64,000 nucleotides of DNA from Qipengyuania spongiae (GTDB lineage Bacteria > Pseudomonadota > Alphaproteobacteria > Sphingomonadales > Sphingomonadaceae), in contig NZ_CP092471.1 in the NCBI RefSeq assembly GCF_026168555.1, positions 1,312,501 through 1,376,500 of the forward strand. Direction: 5' to 3'. Made by a program: the position numbers and the translations under genes. The notes beneath the pieces were generated by a model. It made no database searches, had not been told where the DNA came from, and saw only the letters and a list, made by a program, of their open reading frames with translations. Shown one piece after another: positions 34,621 through 43,623 of the stretch. Each line of letters opens with the position of its first letter. Positions within the stretch are counted from its first letter, which is position 1.

Positions 34621-35248
34621 TCAGTGGGTCCATTCGAGGTCTGCCGAGCGGATGTGCCAGCGGCGGTCCTCAGCCGTCGATCCTGGCACGTCGTTCACCC
34701 GGCTCAGCACGATCGGGCCCTCGATGCGGATGGGTCGGCCGTCGGCGTCGGTGGCCGTGATCGTTGCCTGGCTGGTGTAGTAACTCGAGCCTGCTGCCCC
34801 TTCCATCCGGCCGTCCGGAACGGCGACCGTAATGTCCGACAGGCCGCGAAACAGTTCGTTGAACTGTGCCTTGGTCCACTTCGTGCCGGCCTGTCGGCTC
34901 AGCATGTTCCAGGCCTGATCGTATTCGCGCATCTCGATCGCGCGGGCGAAACTGATCAGCACGTTGCGCGCGCCCGCTTCGGTTCGCTCGGCTTCGGGGG
35001 TGAGCGTGGCCGGCGTGAGATCAGGATAGCCCTCGTTGATGCCCTGACCGTCGGTATAACCGGCGGGCGCGGTCGAGTCCGCCGGGGATGTTTCGGCGGG
35101 CGCAGGAGTGGCGGGGGGGCGTCGCCGAAGTCTCGCTGGCGGTGTCAGGCGAGGGCGCCCCGTCGTCACCTGGTTGCGAACAAGCGGCAAGAGCCAGCAA
35201 TCCTGCCGTGCCGAATGTCAGAAGCGAAAGACGTCGTATCGGGATCAT
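34621..35248 (-). pseudogene. Lipoprotein gene interrupted by a frameshift in a C7 tract
   Basis: The first frame (ATG 35248) encodes a lipoprotein signal (MIPIRRLSLLTFGTAGLLALAAC) and runs to SATPP, then becomes nonsense. The second frame continues sensibly from PPATPAPAETSPADST through VLISFARAIEMREYDQAWNMLSRQ to the stop at 34621, about 208 residues in all if one base is removed. The shift falls in seven consecutive G on the plus strand (35113-35119). With six, one continuous lipoprotein results. It may be a sequencing error, a real mutation or phase variation. No family recognised. Confidence 0.7.
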
Positions 35249-35299
35249 GAAACCCGAACCGGGGAGGGCTGGCACCGTTCCCCGGCTCGCGGTGAGCGG

Positions 35300-35842
35300 T
35301 TACTTGGGCGCGAGCACCATCACCATTTGCCGGCCTTCGAGGCGCGGGAAGGCTTCGACCTTGGCGATTTCCTCGACATCGTCGCGGACGCGGTTGAGGA
35401 GGTCCATACCGAGTTGCTGGTGCGCCATTTCGCGACCGCGGAAGCGCAGGGTGCACTTCACCTTGTCGCCGTTCTCGATGAACTTGTTCACATTGCGCAT
35501 CTTCACATCGTAATCGTGATCGTCGATGTTCGGACGCATCTTGATTTCTTTGATTTCCTGCGTCTTTTGCGTCTTGCGCGCGAGGTTCGCCTTCTTCTGC
35601 GCCTCGTAGCGATACTTGCCGACGTCGAGGAATTTGCACACCGGCGGGTCCGCATTGGGGGACACTTCGACGAGGTTGAGGCCATGCTCGTTGGCCTGCT
35701 CGACGGCTTCGCGGGTGTACATCACCCCCAAATTCTCGCCTTCGTGATCGATCACGCGGACTTTGGGGACATTGATCATGTTGTCGTAGCGCGGGCCGCT
35801 TTTCACGGGCATTTGCATGCTGCGCCGGGGTGGACGGGCTAT
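35300..35842 (-). CDS. infC: Translation initiation factor IF-3 with AUA start codon
   Basis: IF-3 prevents subunit joining and polices start codon choice. The protein has the N-domain ([26 protein letters not shown]), the linker [29 protein letters not shown] and the C-domain ([23 protein letters not shown]). ATG 35818 has no Shine-Dalgarno. ATA at 35842-35840 is in frame 8 codons upstream, 8 nt after AGGAG, giving [16 protein letters not shown] and 180 residues, the length of E. coli IF-3. Rare infC start codons are known to serve autoregulation. Confidence 0.9.
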   Translation of the reverse strand: MARPPRRSMQMPVKSGPRYDNMINVPKVRVIDHEGENLGVMYTREAVEQANEHGLNLVEVSPNADPPVCKFLDVGKYRYEAQKKANLARKTQKTQEIKEIKMRPNIDDHDYDVKMRNVNKFIENGDKVKCTLRFRGREMAHQQLGMDLLNRVRDDVEEIAKVEAFPRLEGRQMVMVLAPK

Positions 35843-35856
35843 GGTCGGTTCTCCTG
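35840..35856 (-). promoter_or_regulatory. infC ribosome binding site and AUA start
   Basis: The minus strand reads CAGGAGAACCGACC-ATA. The strong AGGAG is 8 nt from ATA but 32 nt from the first ATG (35818), so it decides the start. Confidence 0.75.
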
Positions 35857-35953
35857 ATTCTTACCGGTTACAGGCGGTGGATGTAGGCAGTCACGTGGCG
35901 AATCGGAAGGGGAAGTTGCCGCGTCTGCGCAATTTTGCGCCGATATGTGGCCC

Positions 35954-36685
35954 TCAGGCAGCCTCGTGCCAGAGCGGGAAGCGAGCCAGCCGTTCTTTCG
36001 TGGGCACGAGCGCGTCGATCCGCTGGGCGGGCTGCATCGCTTTCAGGATCGCCGGATCGTTGGCCGGCATCCCGCCGGTGAAGGCGCCGAAGGCGGGCAG
36101 GATCATCCGGCCCGAGGGCGCGCCGCCGGCGGTTTCCGCGCTGCTGACGACCGCGCACGGACGGCGGATGTGGCGCTGCTGAACCTTGATCTGCACGCGG
36201 GGGTGAAAATGGCCGGACAGTTCGGGCCGCGTCTCGCCCTTCATCGCCTGATGGCGCAGCACGGTGCCGCCGATCTCCAGCTCCTCCACCAGCGTGCCGC
36301 CGCAGCGTGCCGCCATGGCGGGATCGTGCCCGTCGTCGTGATTGCCGGTAATCCACACCCAATCGACCGCCTTGGTCAGCGCCTCCAGCATTCCGCAGGC
36401 GTGCGGCTCCAGCCGGGTGCTGCCATCGGCGTCGTGGAAATTGTCGCCCAGGGTAATTACCCGCCGCGCGCCGGTCGCCCGGATTGCCAGTGCCACCCGT
36501 TCCAGCGTCTCGCGGCTGTCATAGGGTGGGATCGGCTGACCGTGGCGCGCGAAGAAGCTCGCTTTCTCGAGATGGAGGTCCGCCACCAGCAACGCCTGTT
36601 CGCGCGGCCAGAAAACGGCTTGGTTGGTGGCGAGCAGCCACTCGTCTCCAGCGAATTCGAAAGGCGCGAACGAAAGGGGAACCAT
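35954..36685 (-). CDS. pdeM: PdeM-like metallophosphoesterase (ligase-associated DNA repair endonuclease)
   Basis: The 243-residue calcineurin-like enzyme shows the metal motifs in order: LLVADLHLEK, TLGDNFHD, WITGNHDDGHD, and LSGHFHP. It matches the group named PdeM that usually sits beside lhr-type helicase, exonuclease and ATP-dependent ligase genes. None of these partners is adjacent here; hemF diverges 45 bp upstream and infC follows. So the gene looks separated from its usual cluster. Confidence 0.82.
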   Translation of the reverse strand: MVPLSFAPFEFAGDEWLLATNQAVFWPREQALLVADLHLEKASFFARHGQPIPPYDSRETLERVALAIRATGARRVITLGDNFHDADGSTRLEPHACGMLEALTKAVDWVWITGNHDDGHDPAMAARCGGTLVEELEIGGTVLRHQAMKGETRPELSGHFHPRVQIKVQQRHIRRPCAVVSSAETAGGAPSGRMILPAFGAFTGGMPANDPAILKAMQPAQRIDALVPTKERLARFPLWHEAA

Positions 36686-36730
36686 GGCGCGCTATTGCCC
36701 TGCCGCATCGGGCTTGGCAAGGGGACAGAC

Positions 36731-37588
36731 ATGAGCGACTGGATCGAGAAGAGCCATGCGGCGCAGGACTGGTTCGAGAGCCTGCGGACCCGAATCTGCA
36801 CCGAATTCGAAGCGATCGAACGTGAGGCTGGCTCCGACGCCGCCTTCGAATACACCGCCTGGAACCGCGAGGAAGAGGGCAACGAGGACCCGGGCGGCGG
36901 TACGCGCGGCGTGATGAAGGGCAAGGTGTTCGAGAAGGTCGGCGTCAACGTCTCGACCGTGCGCGGCAATTTCGCGCCCGAATTCGCCGCCACGATCAAC
37001 GGCGCCGACGCGGACAATCCCGGCTTCACCGCCACCGGCATCAGCCTGGTCGCGCACATGGCCAACCCGCACGTGCCCGCCGTGCACATGAACACGCGCT
37101 TCCTCATCACCGGCAAGGCTTGGTTCGGGGGCGGGGCGGACCTCAACCCGCCGGTCCCCTACGAGGAGGATACGGAGGAATTCCACGCCTGCTTCCGCGC
37201 CGCCTGTTCGGCCCACAACCCGACCTATTACGACCGCTTCAAAAAATGGGCGGACGATTATTTCTACATCCCCCATCGCGGCGTTCATCGCGGGGTCGGG
37301 GGCATCTTCTACGATCACCTCGAATGCTCCGACGATGCGGCCTTCGAACGGAATTTCGCCTTCACCCGCGATGTCGGCGAGACCTTCCTCGACGTTTTCC
37401 CCCGCATCGTGCGCCGCCGGTTGGACAGCGATTTCACCGAGGCCGACAAGCGCACCCAGCTCGAATGGCGGGGGCGCTATGCCGAATTCAATCTCGTCTA
37501 CGATCGCGGCACGCTGTTCGGCCTCAAGACCGGCGGCAATATCGACGCCATCCTGATGAGCCTGCCACCCGAAGCCGTCTGGAGCTGA
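36731..37588 (+). CDS. hemF: Oxygen-dependent coproporphyrinogen-III oxidase
   Basis: The 285-residue enzyme decarboxylates coproporphyrinogen III to protoporphyrinogen IX using oxygen. Family stretches are clear: GGGTRGVMKGKVFEKVGVNVS, HMNTRFL, WFGGGADLNPP, DDYFYIPHRGVHRGVGGIFYD, and RGRYAEFNLVYDRGTLFGLKTGGN. Start ATG 36731 follows GGGGACAG; a much longer open frame upstream is antisense to pdeM and rejected. Confidence 0.96.
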   Translation: MSDWIEKSHAAQDWFESLRTRICTEFEAIEREAGSDAAFEYTAWNREEEGNEDPGGGTRGVMKGKVFEKVGVNVSTVRGNFAPEFAATINGADADNPGFTATGISLVAHMANPHVPAVHMNTRFLITGKAWFGGGADLNPPVPYEEDTEEFHACFRAACSAHNPTYYDRFKKWADDYFYIPHRGVHRGVGGIFYDHLECSDDAAFERNFAFTRDVGETFLDVFPRIVRRRLDSDFTEADKRTQLEWRGRYAEFNLVYDRGTLFGLKTGGNIDAILMSLPPEAVWS

Positions 37589-37658
37589 CGCTTCATGGCG
37601 GGGCAACCGTCGGTCGCCTAAACCGTTTCATAATCATGACTTCCAACCGGAGAACCCG

Positions 37659-39572
37659 ATGTTCCGCACCGTTACCGCCGCCGCCATTCTCGCACTTGCC
37701 ACGGCCGGGTGCACCACGACGGGCGAGGGGGGCATGAGCGCCGGGACTGACGGCGCGATGGTCTCGCCGATCCTCACCAGCCCGGAGGCTGTCGACGAGC
37801 TGACCTATGCCCGGCCGCAGGAAGCGCGGGTAACCCATGTCGCGCTCGACCTCGCGCTCGATTTCGATGCGCAGCGGGTCGGCGGGATTGCCGTGCTCGA
37901 CGTGCTTGCCGCACCGAATGCCCGCGAGATCGTGCTCGACACCAACGGCCTCCGGATCGAGCGGGTGACCGACGGGGCGGGCCGGGCGCTCGCCTACGAA
38001 GTGGGCGCGAACGTCGAAGAGGCAGGCAAGGGCGCGCCGCTCACCATCCAGCTTGACGGTGCGCGCCAGGTGAAGATCGAATACAGCGCGCCGGCCAATG
38101 CGGCGGCGCTGCAATGGCTGTCCCCCGAACAGACCAGGGGGGGTGAGCATCCCTTCCTCTTCAGCCAGGGTCAGGCGATCCTCAACCGCACCTGGATTCC
38201 GACCCAGGACAGCCCCGGCATCCGCCAGACCTGGGAAGCGCGGATCACTGCGCCAAAGCCGCTCGATGTGGTGATGAGCGGCGTGCGGCAAGGCGAGCCG
38301 GTCGATGTCGGCAATGATCGCCGCGCCTTCACCTTCGTGATGGACAAGCCCGTGCCGCCCTATCTCATCGCGCTTGCCGCCGGCGACATCGATTTCCGCG
38401 CGGTCGGCCCGCGCTCGGGCGTGTGGGCCGAACCCTCGGTGCTCGACCGCGCGGCGCGCGAGGTGGGCGATACCGAACAGATGATCGCGGCGGCCGAGAA
38501 GCTCTACGGCGATTATCGCTGGGGCCGCTACGACATGATCGTGCTGCCGCCTTCCTTCCCCTATGGCGGGATGGAGAACCCGGTGATGACCTTCCTCACC
38601 CCGACCTTCATTGCCGGGGACCGCTCGAACAACGGCCTCGTCGCGCACGAACTGGCGCATAGCTGGTCGGGCAATCTCGTCACCAATGCGGTCTGGGGCG
38701 ATGGCTGGCTGAACGAGGGCGTGACCTCCTATTTCGAGAACCGCATCGTCGAGGAGGTCTACGGCAAGAAGCGTGCCGATCAGGAGGCAGCGCTGTCCTA
38801 TGCCAACATCATCGAGACGCTCGACGAGGTTGGCCGCGACGCGCCGGGCACCGCTCTTCACACCGACGGTTCGGGCGAACTGGTCGGCAGCGCCATCGCC
38901 TACGACAAGGGCGCCTATTTCATGCGCACGGTCGAACGAATGGTCGGGCGCGAGCGGTTCGATGCCTGGCTGCGCCAGTGGTTCGACAGCCACGCCTTGG
39001 AGCCGGCGACCAGCCAGATGATCTTCGAGGACATGCGGACCAATCTCGCTCGCTCGCCGGAAGAGGCCGAGCGGCTGATGCTGCGCGAATGGATCTTCGA
39101 GCCGGGCCTGCCCTCGAATGTGGTGAAGCCGGACCCGGCCGCCTTCGCCGAGGTCGATGCAGCGGTGGCCGCCTATGCCTCGGGCGGCACGGTGCCGAAG
39201 GGCTATGCCGATTGGACCAGCGCGGAGAAACAGCGCTTCCTCGACAACATTCCCAAGCAGCGCAGCGCGCAGCAGCTCGCGGCGCTCGACCGGGCACTAA
39301 GCCTCTCGCGCACCGGCAATAACGAGGAGCTGTTCCTGTGGCTCGAACTGGCGCTTGCCAATCGTTATCAGCCGGTGGTGCCGCAGGCGGAGACCTTCCT
39401 TGCCGAGGTCGGCCGGGCGAAATTCGTCCGTCCGCTGTTCCAGGTGCTGTGGGACCAGGGCGAATGGGGCCACCCGATCGCGACCCGGATCTATGCGAAG
39501 ACGCGGCCCGGCTATCACGCCGTGACGCGGAGCGGGGTTGACCGGATCGTCGGTCGGCCGGGCGAGGGATGA
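37659..39572 (+). CDS. M1 family metallopeptidase lipoprotein
   Basis: The 637-residue protein begins with a lipoprotein signal (LALATAGC). An N-terminal beta-sandwich (about 45-210) precedes the thermolysin-like domain with GGMENPVMTF (substrate amino-terminus recognition) and zinc site HELAHSWSGN followed by WLNEGVTSYFE (HExxH-x18-E, about 330-355). A helical C-terminal domain resembles leukotriene-A4 hydrolase-type members. It is probably a periplasmic aminopeptidase. Its stop overlaps the next ATG. Confidence 0.9.
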   Translation: MFRTVTAAAILALATAGCTTTGEGGMSAGTDGAMVSPILTSPEAVDELTYARPQEARVTHVALDLALDFDAQRVGGIAVLDVLAAPNAREIVLDTNGLRIERVTDGAGRALAYEVGANVEEAGKGAPLTIQLDGARQVKIEYSAPANAAALQWLSPEQTRGGEHPFLFSQGQAILNRTWIPTQDSPGIRQTWEARITAPKPLDVVMSGVRQGEPVDVGNDRRAFTFVMDKPVPPYLIALAAGDIDFRAVGPRSGVWAEPSVLDRAAREVGDTEQMIAAAEKLYGDYRWGRYDMIVLPPSFPYGGMENPVMTFLTPTFIAGDRSNNGLVAHELAHSWSGNLVTNAVWGDGWLNEGVTSYFENRIVEEVYGKKRADQEAALSYANIIETLDEVGRDAPGTALHTDGSGELVGSAIAYDKGAYFMRTVERMVGRERFDAWLRQWFDSHALEPATSQMIFEDMRTNLARSPEEAERLMLREWIFEPGLPSNVVKPDPAAFAEVDAAVAAYASGGTVPKGYADWTSAEKQRFLDNIPKQRSAQQLAALDRALSLSRTGNNEELFLWLELALANRYQPVVPQAETFLAEVGRAKFVRPLFQVLWDQGEWGHPIATRIYAKTRPGYHAVTRSGVDRIVGRPGEG

Positions 39573-39952
39573 GAGACGGCGGGGCATGGGGCCTGGCGAT
39601 CCTCGGCGCTGCCATGCTGCACGGCTGCGGCGCAGCTCCCGCTCCGGCGTCGTCCGTGCCCGCCTCGGTACCGGGTGGGCAGGGAGGTGATCGCGTGGCC
39701 GATCCCGGCATGAGCGAGGCCGAGGCCGAGTTCCGGCGGCGCACCATGCGCTGCACGATCGAACCGCTCGGAGGCTATGTCGGCCAGGTTCTTACGCCTG
39801 CCCTTCAGGAGGAGATCGTCGCGGCGTCGATGGCCGGCAGTGTCCGGGTGCTGGGCGGAGGGCAGCGCACGATGTCCATGGCTGGCCAGCCGGGACGTCT
39901 CACCATCACGCTCGACGGCAATTCGCGCATCGTCTCGTTCGGCTGCGAATAG
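39569..39952 (+). CDS. Peptidase inhibitor I78-like lipoprotein
   Basis: The 127-residue protein has a signal with an LHGC lipobox. The C-terminal half (about 67-127) follows the I78 pattern: GGYVGQVLTPALQEEIVAASMAGSVRVLGGGQRTMSMAGQPGRLTITLDGNSRIVSFGCE. I78 members inhibit serine proteases. Overlap with the M1 peptidase gene (ATGA) couples the two, and a trypsin-like autotransporter converges downstream; a protective role against that protease is only a guess. Confidence 0.75.
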   Translation: MRDGGAWGLAILGAAMLHGCGAAPAPASSVPASVPGGQGGDRVADPGMSEAEAEFRRRTMRCTIEPLGGYVGQVLTPALQEEIVAASMAGSVRVLGGGQRTMSMAGQPGRLTITLDGNSRIVSFGCE

Positions 39953-39971
39953 AGTCCTTGGATAGGTAACG

Positions 39972-40014
39972 AAAAAGGGCCGCGGATCGCTCCGCGGCCC
40001 TTTTCTTTCGGTCG
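39972..40014. terminator. Bidirectional intrinsic terminator
   Basis: AAAAGGGCCGCGGA pairs perfectly with TCCGCGGCCCTTTT around TCGC. T-runs follow on both strands, so it can end both the I78 lipoprotein gene (+) and the autotransporter gene (-), which converge here. Confidence 0.88.
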
Positions 40015-40027
40015 TCCGCCGGCCGGA

Positions 40028-43000
40028 TCAGAACCGGTAACCGAACTCCACCATCGCACGGTCGTTGCGGAACGCCTGACGGTCGATCGCGGTCTCGAAG
40101 CCGGCACCGAAGGAGAGGTTGCCGCGCGCGACCGAGAGGCCGCCGCGGATCTCAGTCCAGCTCGTATCGCCCTGATCGAGCGGGAGCAGGATGCCGATAT
40201 CGTCGGCTGCGGCAAAGCGGACGGTCATGTCGTCGCTGCCGCCGACCCGCCGCACATAGTCGGCGTTGAGCTGCGGGGTCACCGTCCAGCCGGTCATGGT
40301 GGTGTGTGACCCTGCCAGCTTGAAGCCGCTGCGCGCCGACAGGCTCTCGGTGGTGAGGCCGTCGATCCGCAAGGCGACCTGGCTGCCCTGTTCGGTGTAA
40401 CCGCCCAGGTTCGTCAGATCGTAGCCGAGCTGCGCGCGCGGGGTCAGGGTCATCCCTTTGCCGATCGGCAGGTTGACGCCGATTTCCGCGTTGGCGGCAT
40501 AGCGGGTCATGTTGCTGGCGCCGTAGAGCCGCTGATCCGTCACCCCGTCGAAGCCGGCACGCTGCGTGTCGATCTCGACATTTTCCATGCTCGCCATGCC
40601 GCCGAGGTAGGCGTTGCCGCCGAGCTTGTACGAACCGTAGGCGGCAAGCTGGCTGGTCGCCGCGCGGCTGGCGCCCGAACTGGTCAGCTCGCGCCCGTCG
40701 GCATAGCCCACCGCGACGCCGACGCTCGCCTTGGGCGAGACCGAGCGTTCGAGGCCCATGCCGAAATAGCTGCCGTACTGGCCGCCATCGGTAAGGTTGG
40801 AGGCGCCGTCGACATTGCCGCCGAAGGTACCGCCCGACACGAAGCCGGCAACCCCTTCGGGCAACGCGATGCTAGACCCGCCCTTGGGCGTCAGGTCGGC
40901 GATGCCCATGCGGACATCGGGCTGACCCGTGCCAAGCGCGGCGAGGCCGTTGCGGATCGTACCGGGCTCGCCCATTACCGACATTTGCCCGCCGGCGCCG
41001 CCCATGACCGAGAGGCGATCGGCGACAGCGAAGCTGAGCACGTTGCTCTGGCGCCGCTGGAGCGAGTTCGTGTCGGTTCCGAGTGTCGGCGCGAGGCCGT
41101 CGAACGTCATCGCCAGCGAATTGCCGTCCATCAGGTCGACCATGCCGTAGAAATTGCCGAGCGCGTTGTACGATCCGCCGCGCAGCTGGTCGAGAGCCGC
41201 ACCGAAGGCCTTGGCCGTGGCGCTCGCTCCGCGCAGCAGATCGAGGAAGCTGCCCGCCTGCATTGTCGCGGTGACGGTGTTGGCGCTGTATTTAAGTTCA
41301 GGCCTCAGCACGCCAAGGAAGGAACCGACGGTTCCGAAGGTCCCTTCGATCCCGCCACCGGCGGTCGCGATGGTGAAGGTCTGGCGATAACGCGGCTGCG
41401 AACCGAACAGCGAGCTGACCACCAGACTCGCGCCCTTCGATCCGGCCACGCTCGGATCGGACAGCGACAGCTTGCCAGTCACGGCCAGCGTGTCCGACCC
41501 GTTGCGGTTCAAGTCGATGAACAGCGTCGTGCCCGAGGCGAGAATGGCGTTGCCGTCGATCGTGAGCGTGCCGGTCGACCCGGTGCTGCCGGGCGCGATC
41601 AGCCCGGCGGCGCTGGTGAAGAACGGCGCGCGCAGCGTGCCCGAACCGGCGAGCACACCGGTCATTAGGAAGGCCTCGTTCGCCGACAGGGTGCCGTCGA
41701 TATTGGTCCAGCCCACCAGCTGATTGAAGTCGCCCAGCACGTTGAGCGTGCCGGTCCTGGTGATATTGAGCGTAGTGGCCCCGTCGACTGTCAGCCGGTC
41801 GATGGTGATGTCGGCATCCCTGAGCCGCGTCAGGCCCGGCGCTGCCAGCGTGACGTCGAAATAGCGCGGACGCACGCCTTGGCCGGGATTGGCGACGATG
41901 TTGTTCGGCACGAAATTCCGGCTGCCGGGTCCGCCCTCGACGAAGAAGGCGTTACCACCGACAGTGGGCTCGCCCGGATCGGTGAAGTCCTGGCAGTCGG
42001 TCAGGAAGCAGACATCGCCGAACTTGGCGCCTTCGCCCGAAATGCCTTCGCCCGGAGTGGAGGGCAGGCCGTTCACCAGCTCACCATTGACGACGATCTG
42101 ATAGGAGGGGTCCATCGCCTGGATCCAGTGACGCGAATCGGTCCAGTCGCCGATGCCGGCCTTATTGGTGGCGTAGACATAGGGGTTGTTGGCGACGATC
42201 AGGTCCCAGAATGCATGGAGCGGCTGATAGAAGCTGTGCGTGCCGTAGGCGCCGAAAGGCTGACCGGCGAAGAAGCGTGATCCGCCCGACAGAACGCCGA
42301 TCACTAGCGGAATGTCGTATTTCTGATCGAGGATCAGTGGACCGCCACTGTCGCCCGGGCCTGTGATGCCTTCACGGGGCAGGGCGACGTCGTTCGGGCC
42401 GAACAGTCCGAAATCGTATTTTCCGGCGGCGGTGTTGTAGGCCGGATTCGGATCGCTGAACGAGCTCATGTAGAGGTTCTGCGGCAATCCGCCTGAAGCC
42501 GATCCGAACAGGAACAGGTTGCGGTCGGCGAGCGAGCCGAGGAACGAGACGTAGTTCTCGGCGATGCGGCGACGCCAGCCACCCGAGGTGCTGGAACCGA
42601 CGATGCCGTTACCGGTGCTCCCGTAACCGGTCACGGTCACGTGTTCCTGCTGGTCGAGCGGGGTGAACAGCATTGCCCAGGTGGGGATGTCGAATGCCGG
42701 TGTATCGAGAGTCGCGATCGCGACGTCGGCCTGGAGGAAGTTGCCTTCCGGAACGATCGAGCGCGGATCGTACCAGACATTCTCGACGTTGTAGATCGCG
42801 GAGTCGACATTGGTCTGGTAAATCTTGGACGGATCGTTGAAGCCGAGCCAGTCGAACAGGGCGGGCAGATTGTTCTGCTTGAAACCGAAGCTGATCGGCG
42901 TGCCGCCTGTGTTCGAGCCGTAAGCGCTCGCGGCGCGCGTGTTTACGCAGTGCGCGGCGAAGATCACTGTGCGCGGATTGATCAGCGTGCCGGTGCAGGT

Positions 43001-43366
43001 GCCGAGCGAGGCACCGGGCGATCCCGGAATGTTGTTGATGACCATCTGGCCGACGCCGGTGATGTCGGTCGGGTCCCAGATGCCCGCGGGTGGAAAGGCA
43101 TTGGGGTTGAGATCGTTGCGCGGAACGATCGCCGGTTCGTCGATGACTTGATCGGGTCGGACCGAGACGGCGCTCGAGAAGCTCTGATAGGAGTGCTGGA
43201 ACGGCGAAATGTCGGCGAGGTCGAGACCGACCGCGGGACTGTCGGTGCCAAGATCGACCCCTCCGCCTGCTCGCGAATCGTCTTTCGCCTGAGCGCTTGC
43301 CGCAAAAGCCAGAGAAACCATGGAAGCAGCGGCCAGAAGACCATTGCGGCGTGCATTCGATGTCAT
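40028..43366 (-). CDS. Trypsin-like (S1) serine protease autotransporter
   Basis: The 1112-residue protein has a Sec signal (GLLAAASMVSLAFAASAQA). An S1 domain (about 95-370) has the triad in FAAHCVN (about 135), DVAIATLD (about 215) and GPGDSGGPLI (about 337). A passenger region with autotransporter beta-helix repeats (LTIDGNAILASGTTLFIDL) follows, then a C-terminal barrel (about 850-1112) ending VEFGYRF. ATG 43366 has GGGGGGA upstream; earlier in-frame ATGs do not give a signal peptide. Substrates unknown. Confidence 0.88.
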   Translation of the reverse strand: MTSNARRNGLLAAASMVSLAFAASAQAKDDSRAGGGVDLGTDSPAVGLDLADISPFQHSYQSFSSAVSVRPDQVIDEPAIVPRNDLNPNAFPPAGIWDPTDITGVGQMVINNIPGSPGASLGTCTGTLINPRTVIFAAHCVNTRAASAYGSNTGGTPISFGFKQNNLPALFDWLGFNDPSKIYQTNVDSAIYNVENVWYDPRSIVPEGNFLQADVAIATLDTPAFDIPTWAMLFTPLDQQEHVTVTGYGSTGNGIVGSSTSGGWRRRIAENYVSFLGSLADRNLFLFGSASGGLPQNLYMSSFSDPNPAYNTAAGKYDFGLFGPNDVALPREGITGPGDSGGPLILDQKYDIPLVIGVLSGGSRFFAGQPFGAYGTHSFYQPLHAFWDLIVANNPYVYATNKAGIGDWTDSRHWIQAMDPSYQIVVNGELVNGLPSTPGEGISGEGAKFGDVCFLTDCQDFTDPGEPTVGGNAFFVEGGPGSRNFVPNNIVANPGQGVRPRYFDVTLAAPGLTRLRDADITIDRLTVDGATTLNITRTGTLNVLGDFNQLVGWTNIDGTLSANEAFLMTGVLAGSGTLRAPFFTSAAGLIAPGSTGSTGTLTIDGNAILASGTTLFIDLNRNGSDTLAVTGKLSLSDPSVAGSKGASLVVSSLFGSQPRYRQTFTIATAGGGIEGTFGTVGSFLGVLRPELKYSANTVTATMQAGSFLDLLRGASATAKAFGAALDQLRGGSYNALGNFYGMVDLMDGNSLAMTFDGLAPTLGTDTNSLQRRQSNVLSFAVADRLSVMGGAGGQMSVMGEPGTIRNGLAALGTGQPDVRMGIADLTPKGGSSIALPEGVAGFVSGGTFGGNVDGASNLTDGGQYGSYFGMGLERSVSPKASVGVAVGYADGRELTSSGASRAATSQLAAYGSYKLGGNAYLGGMASMENVEIDTQRAGFDGVTDQRLYGASNMTRYAANAEIGVNLPIGKGMTLTPRAQLGYDLTNLGGYTEQGSQVALRIDGLTTESLSARSGFKLAGSHTTMTGWTVTPQLNADYVRRVGGSDDMTVRFAAADDIGILLPLDQGDTSWTEIRGGLSVARGNLSFGAGFETAIDRQAFRNDRAMVEFGYRF

Positions 43367-43623
43367 GCGAAATCCCCCCGGATTTATGAGCCCAAACCAA
43401 GGGAATCTGCCCACGACCTGCCAGCCGGGCATCTCCCCTGACGCAGGACTATCACACAAATCCCGCTAGGATAGAAATAATAAACCATAAGTTTGCGGAA
43501 AAACTTCCCGGATCGCATGTTTGGCCAAATTTTGAGCAAGGTTCATGGGGTACGTGATGTTGCACGGCGCAAGCCAGTTTTCCGTTGCAATGCGGCGCGG
43601 TTTGCCCACATCGTTCGTCCTAG

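Noticed and set aside
35945..36730. Upstream extension of hemF
   Set aside because: It is antisense to pdeM and has no family similarity. ATG 36731 has a ribosome site and gives the normal HemF length.
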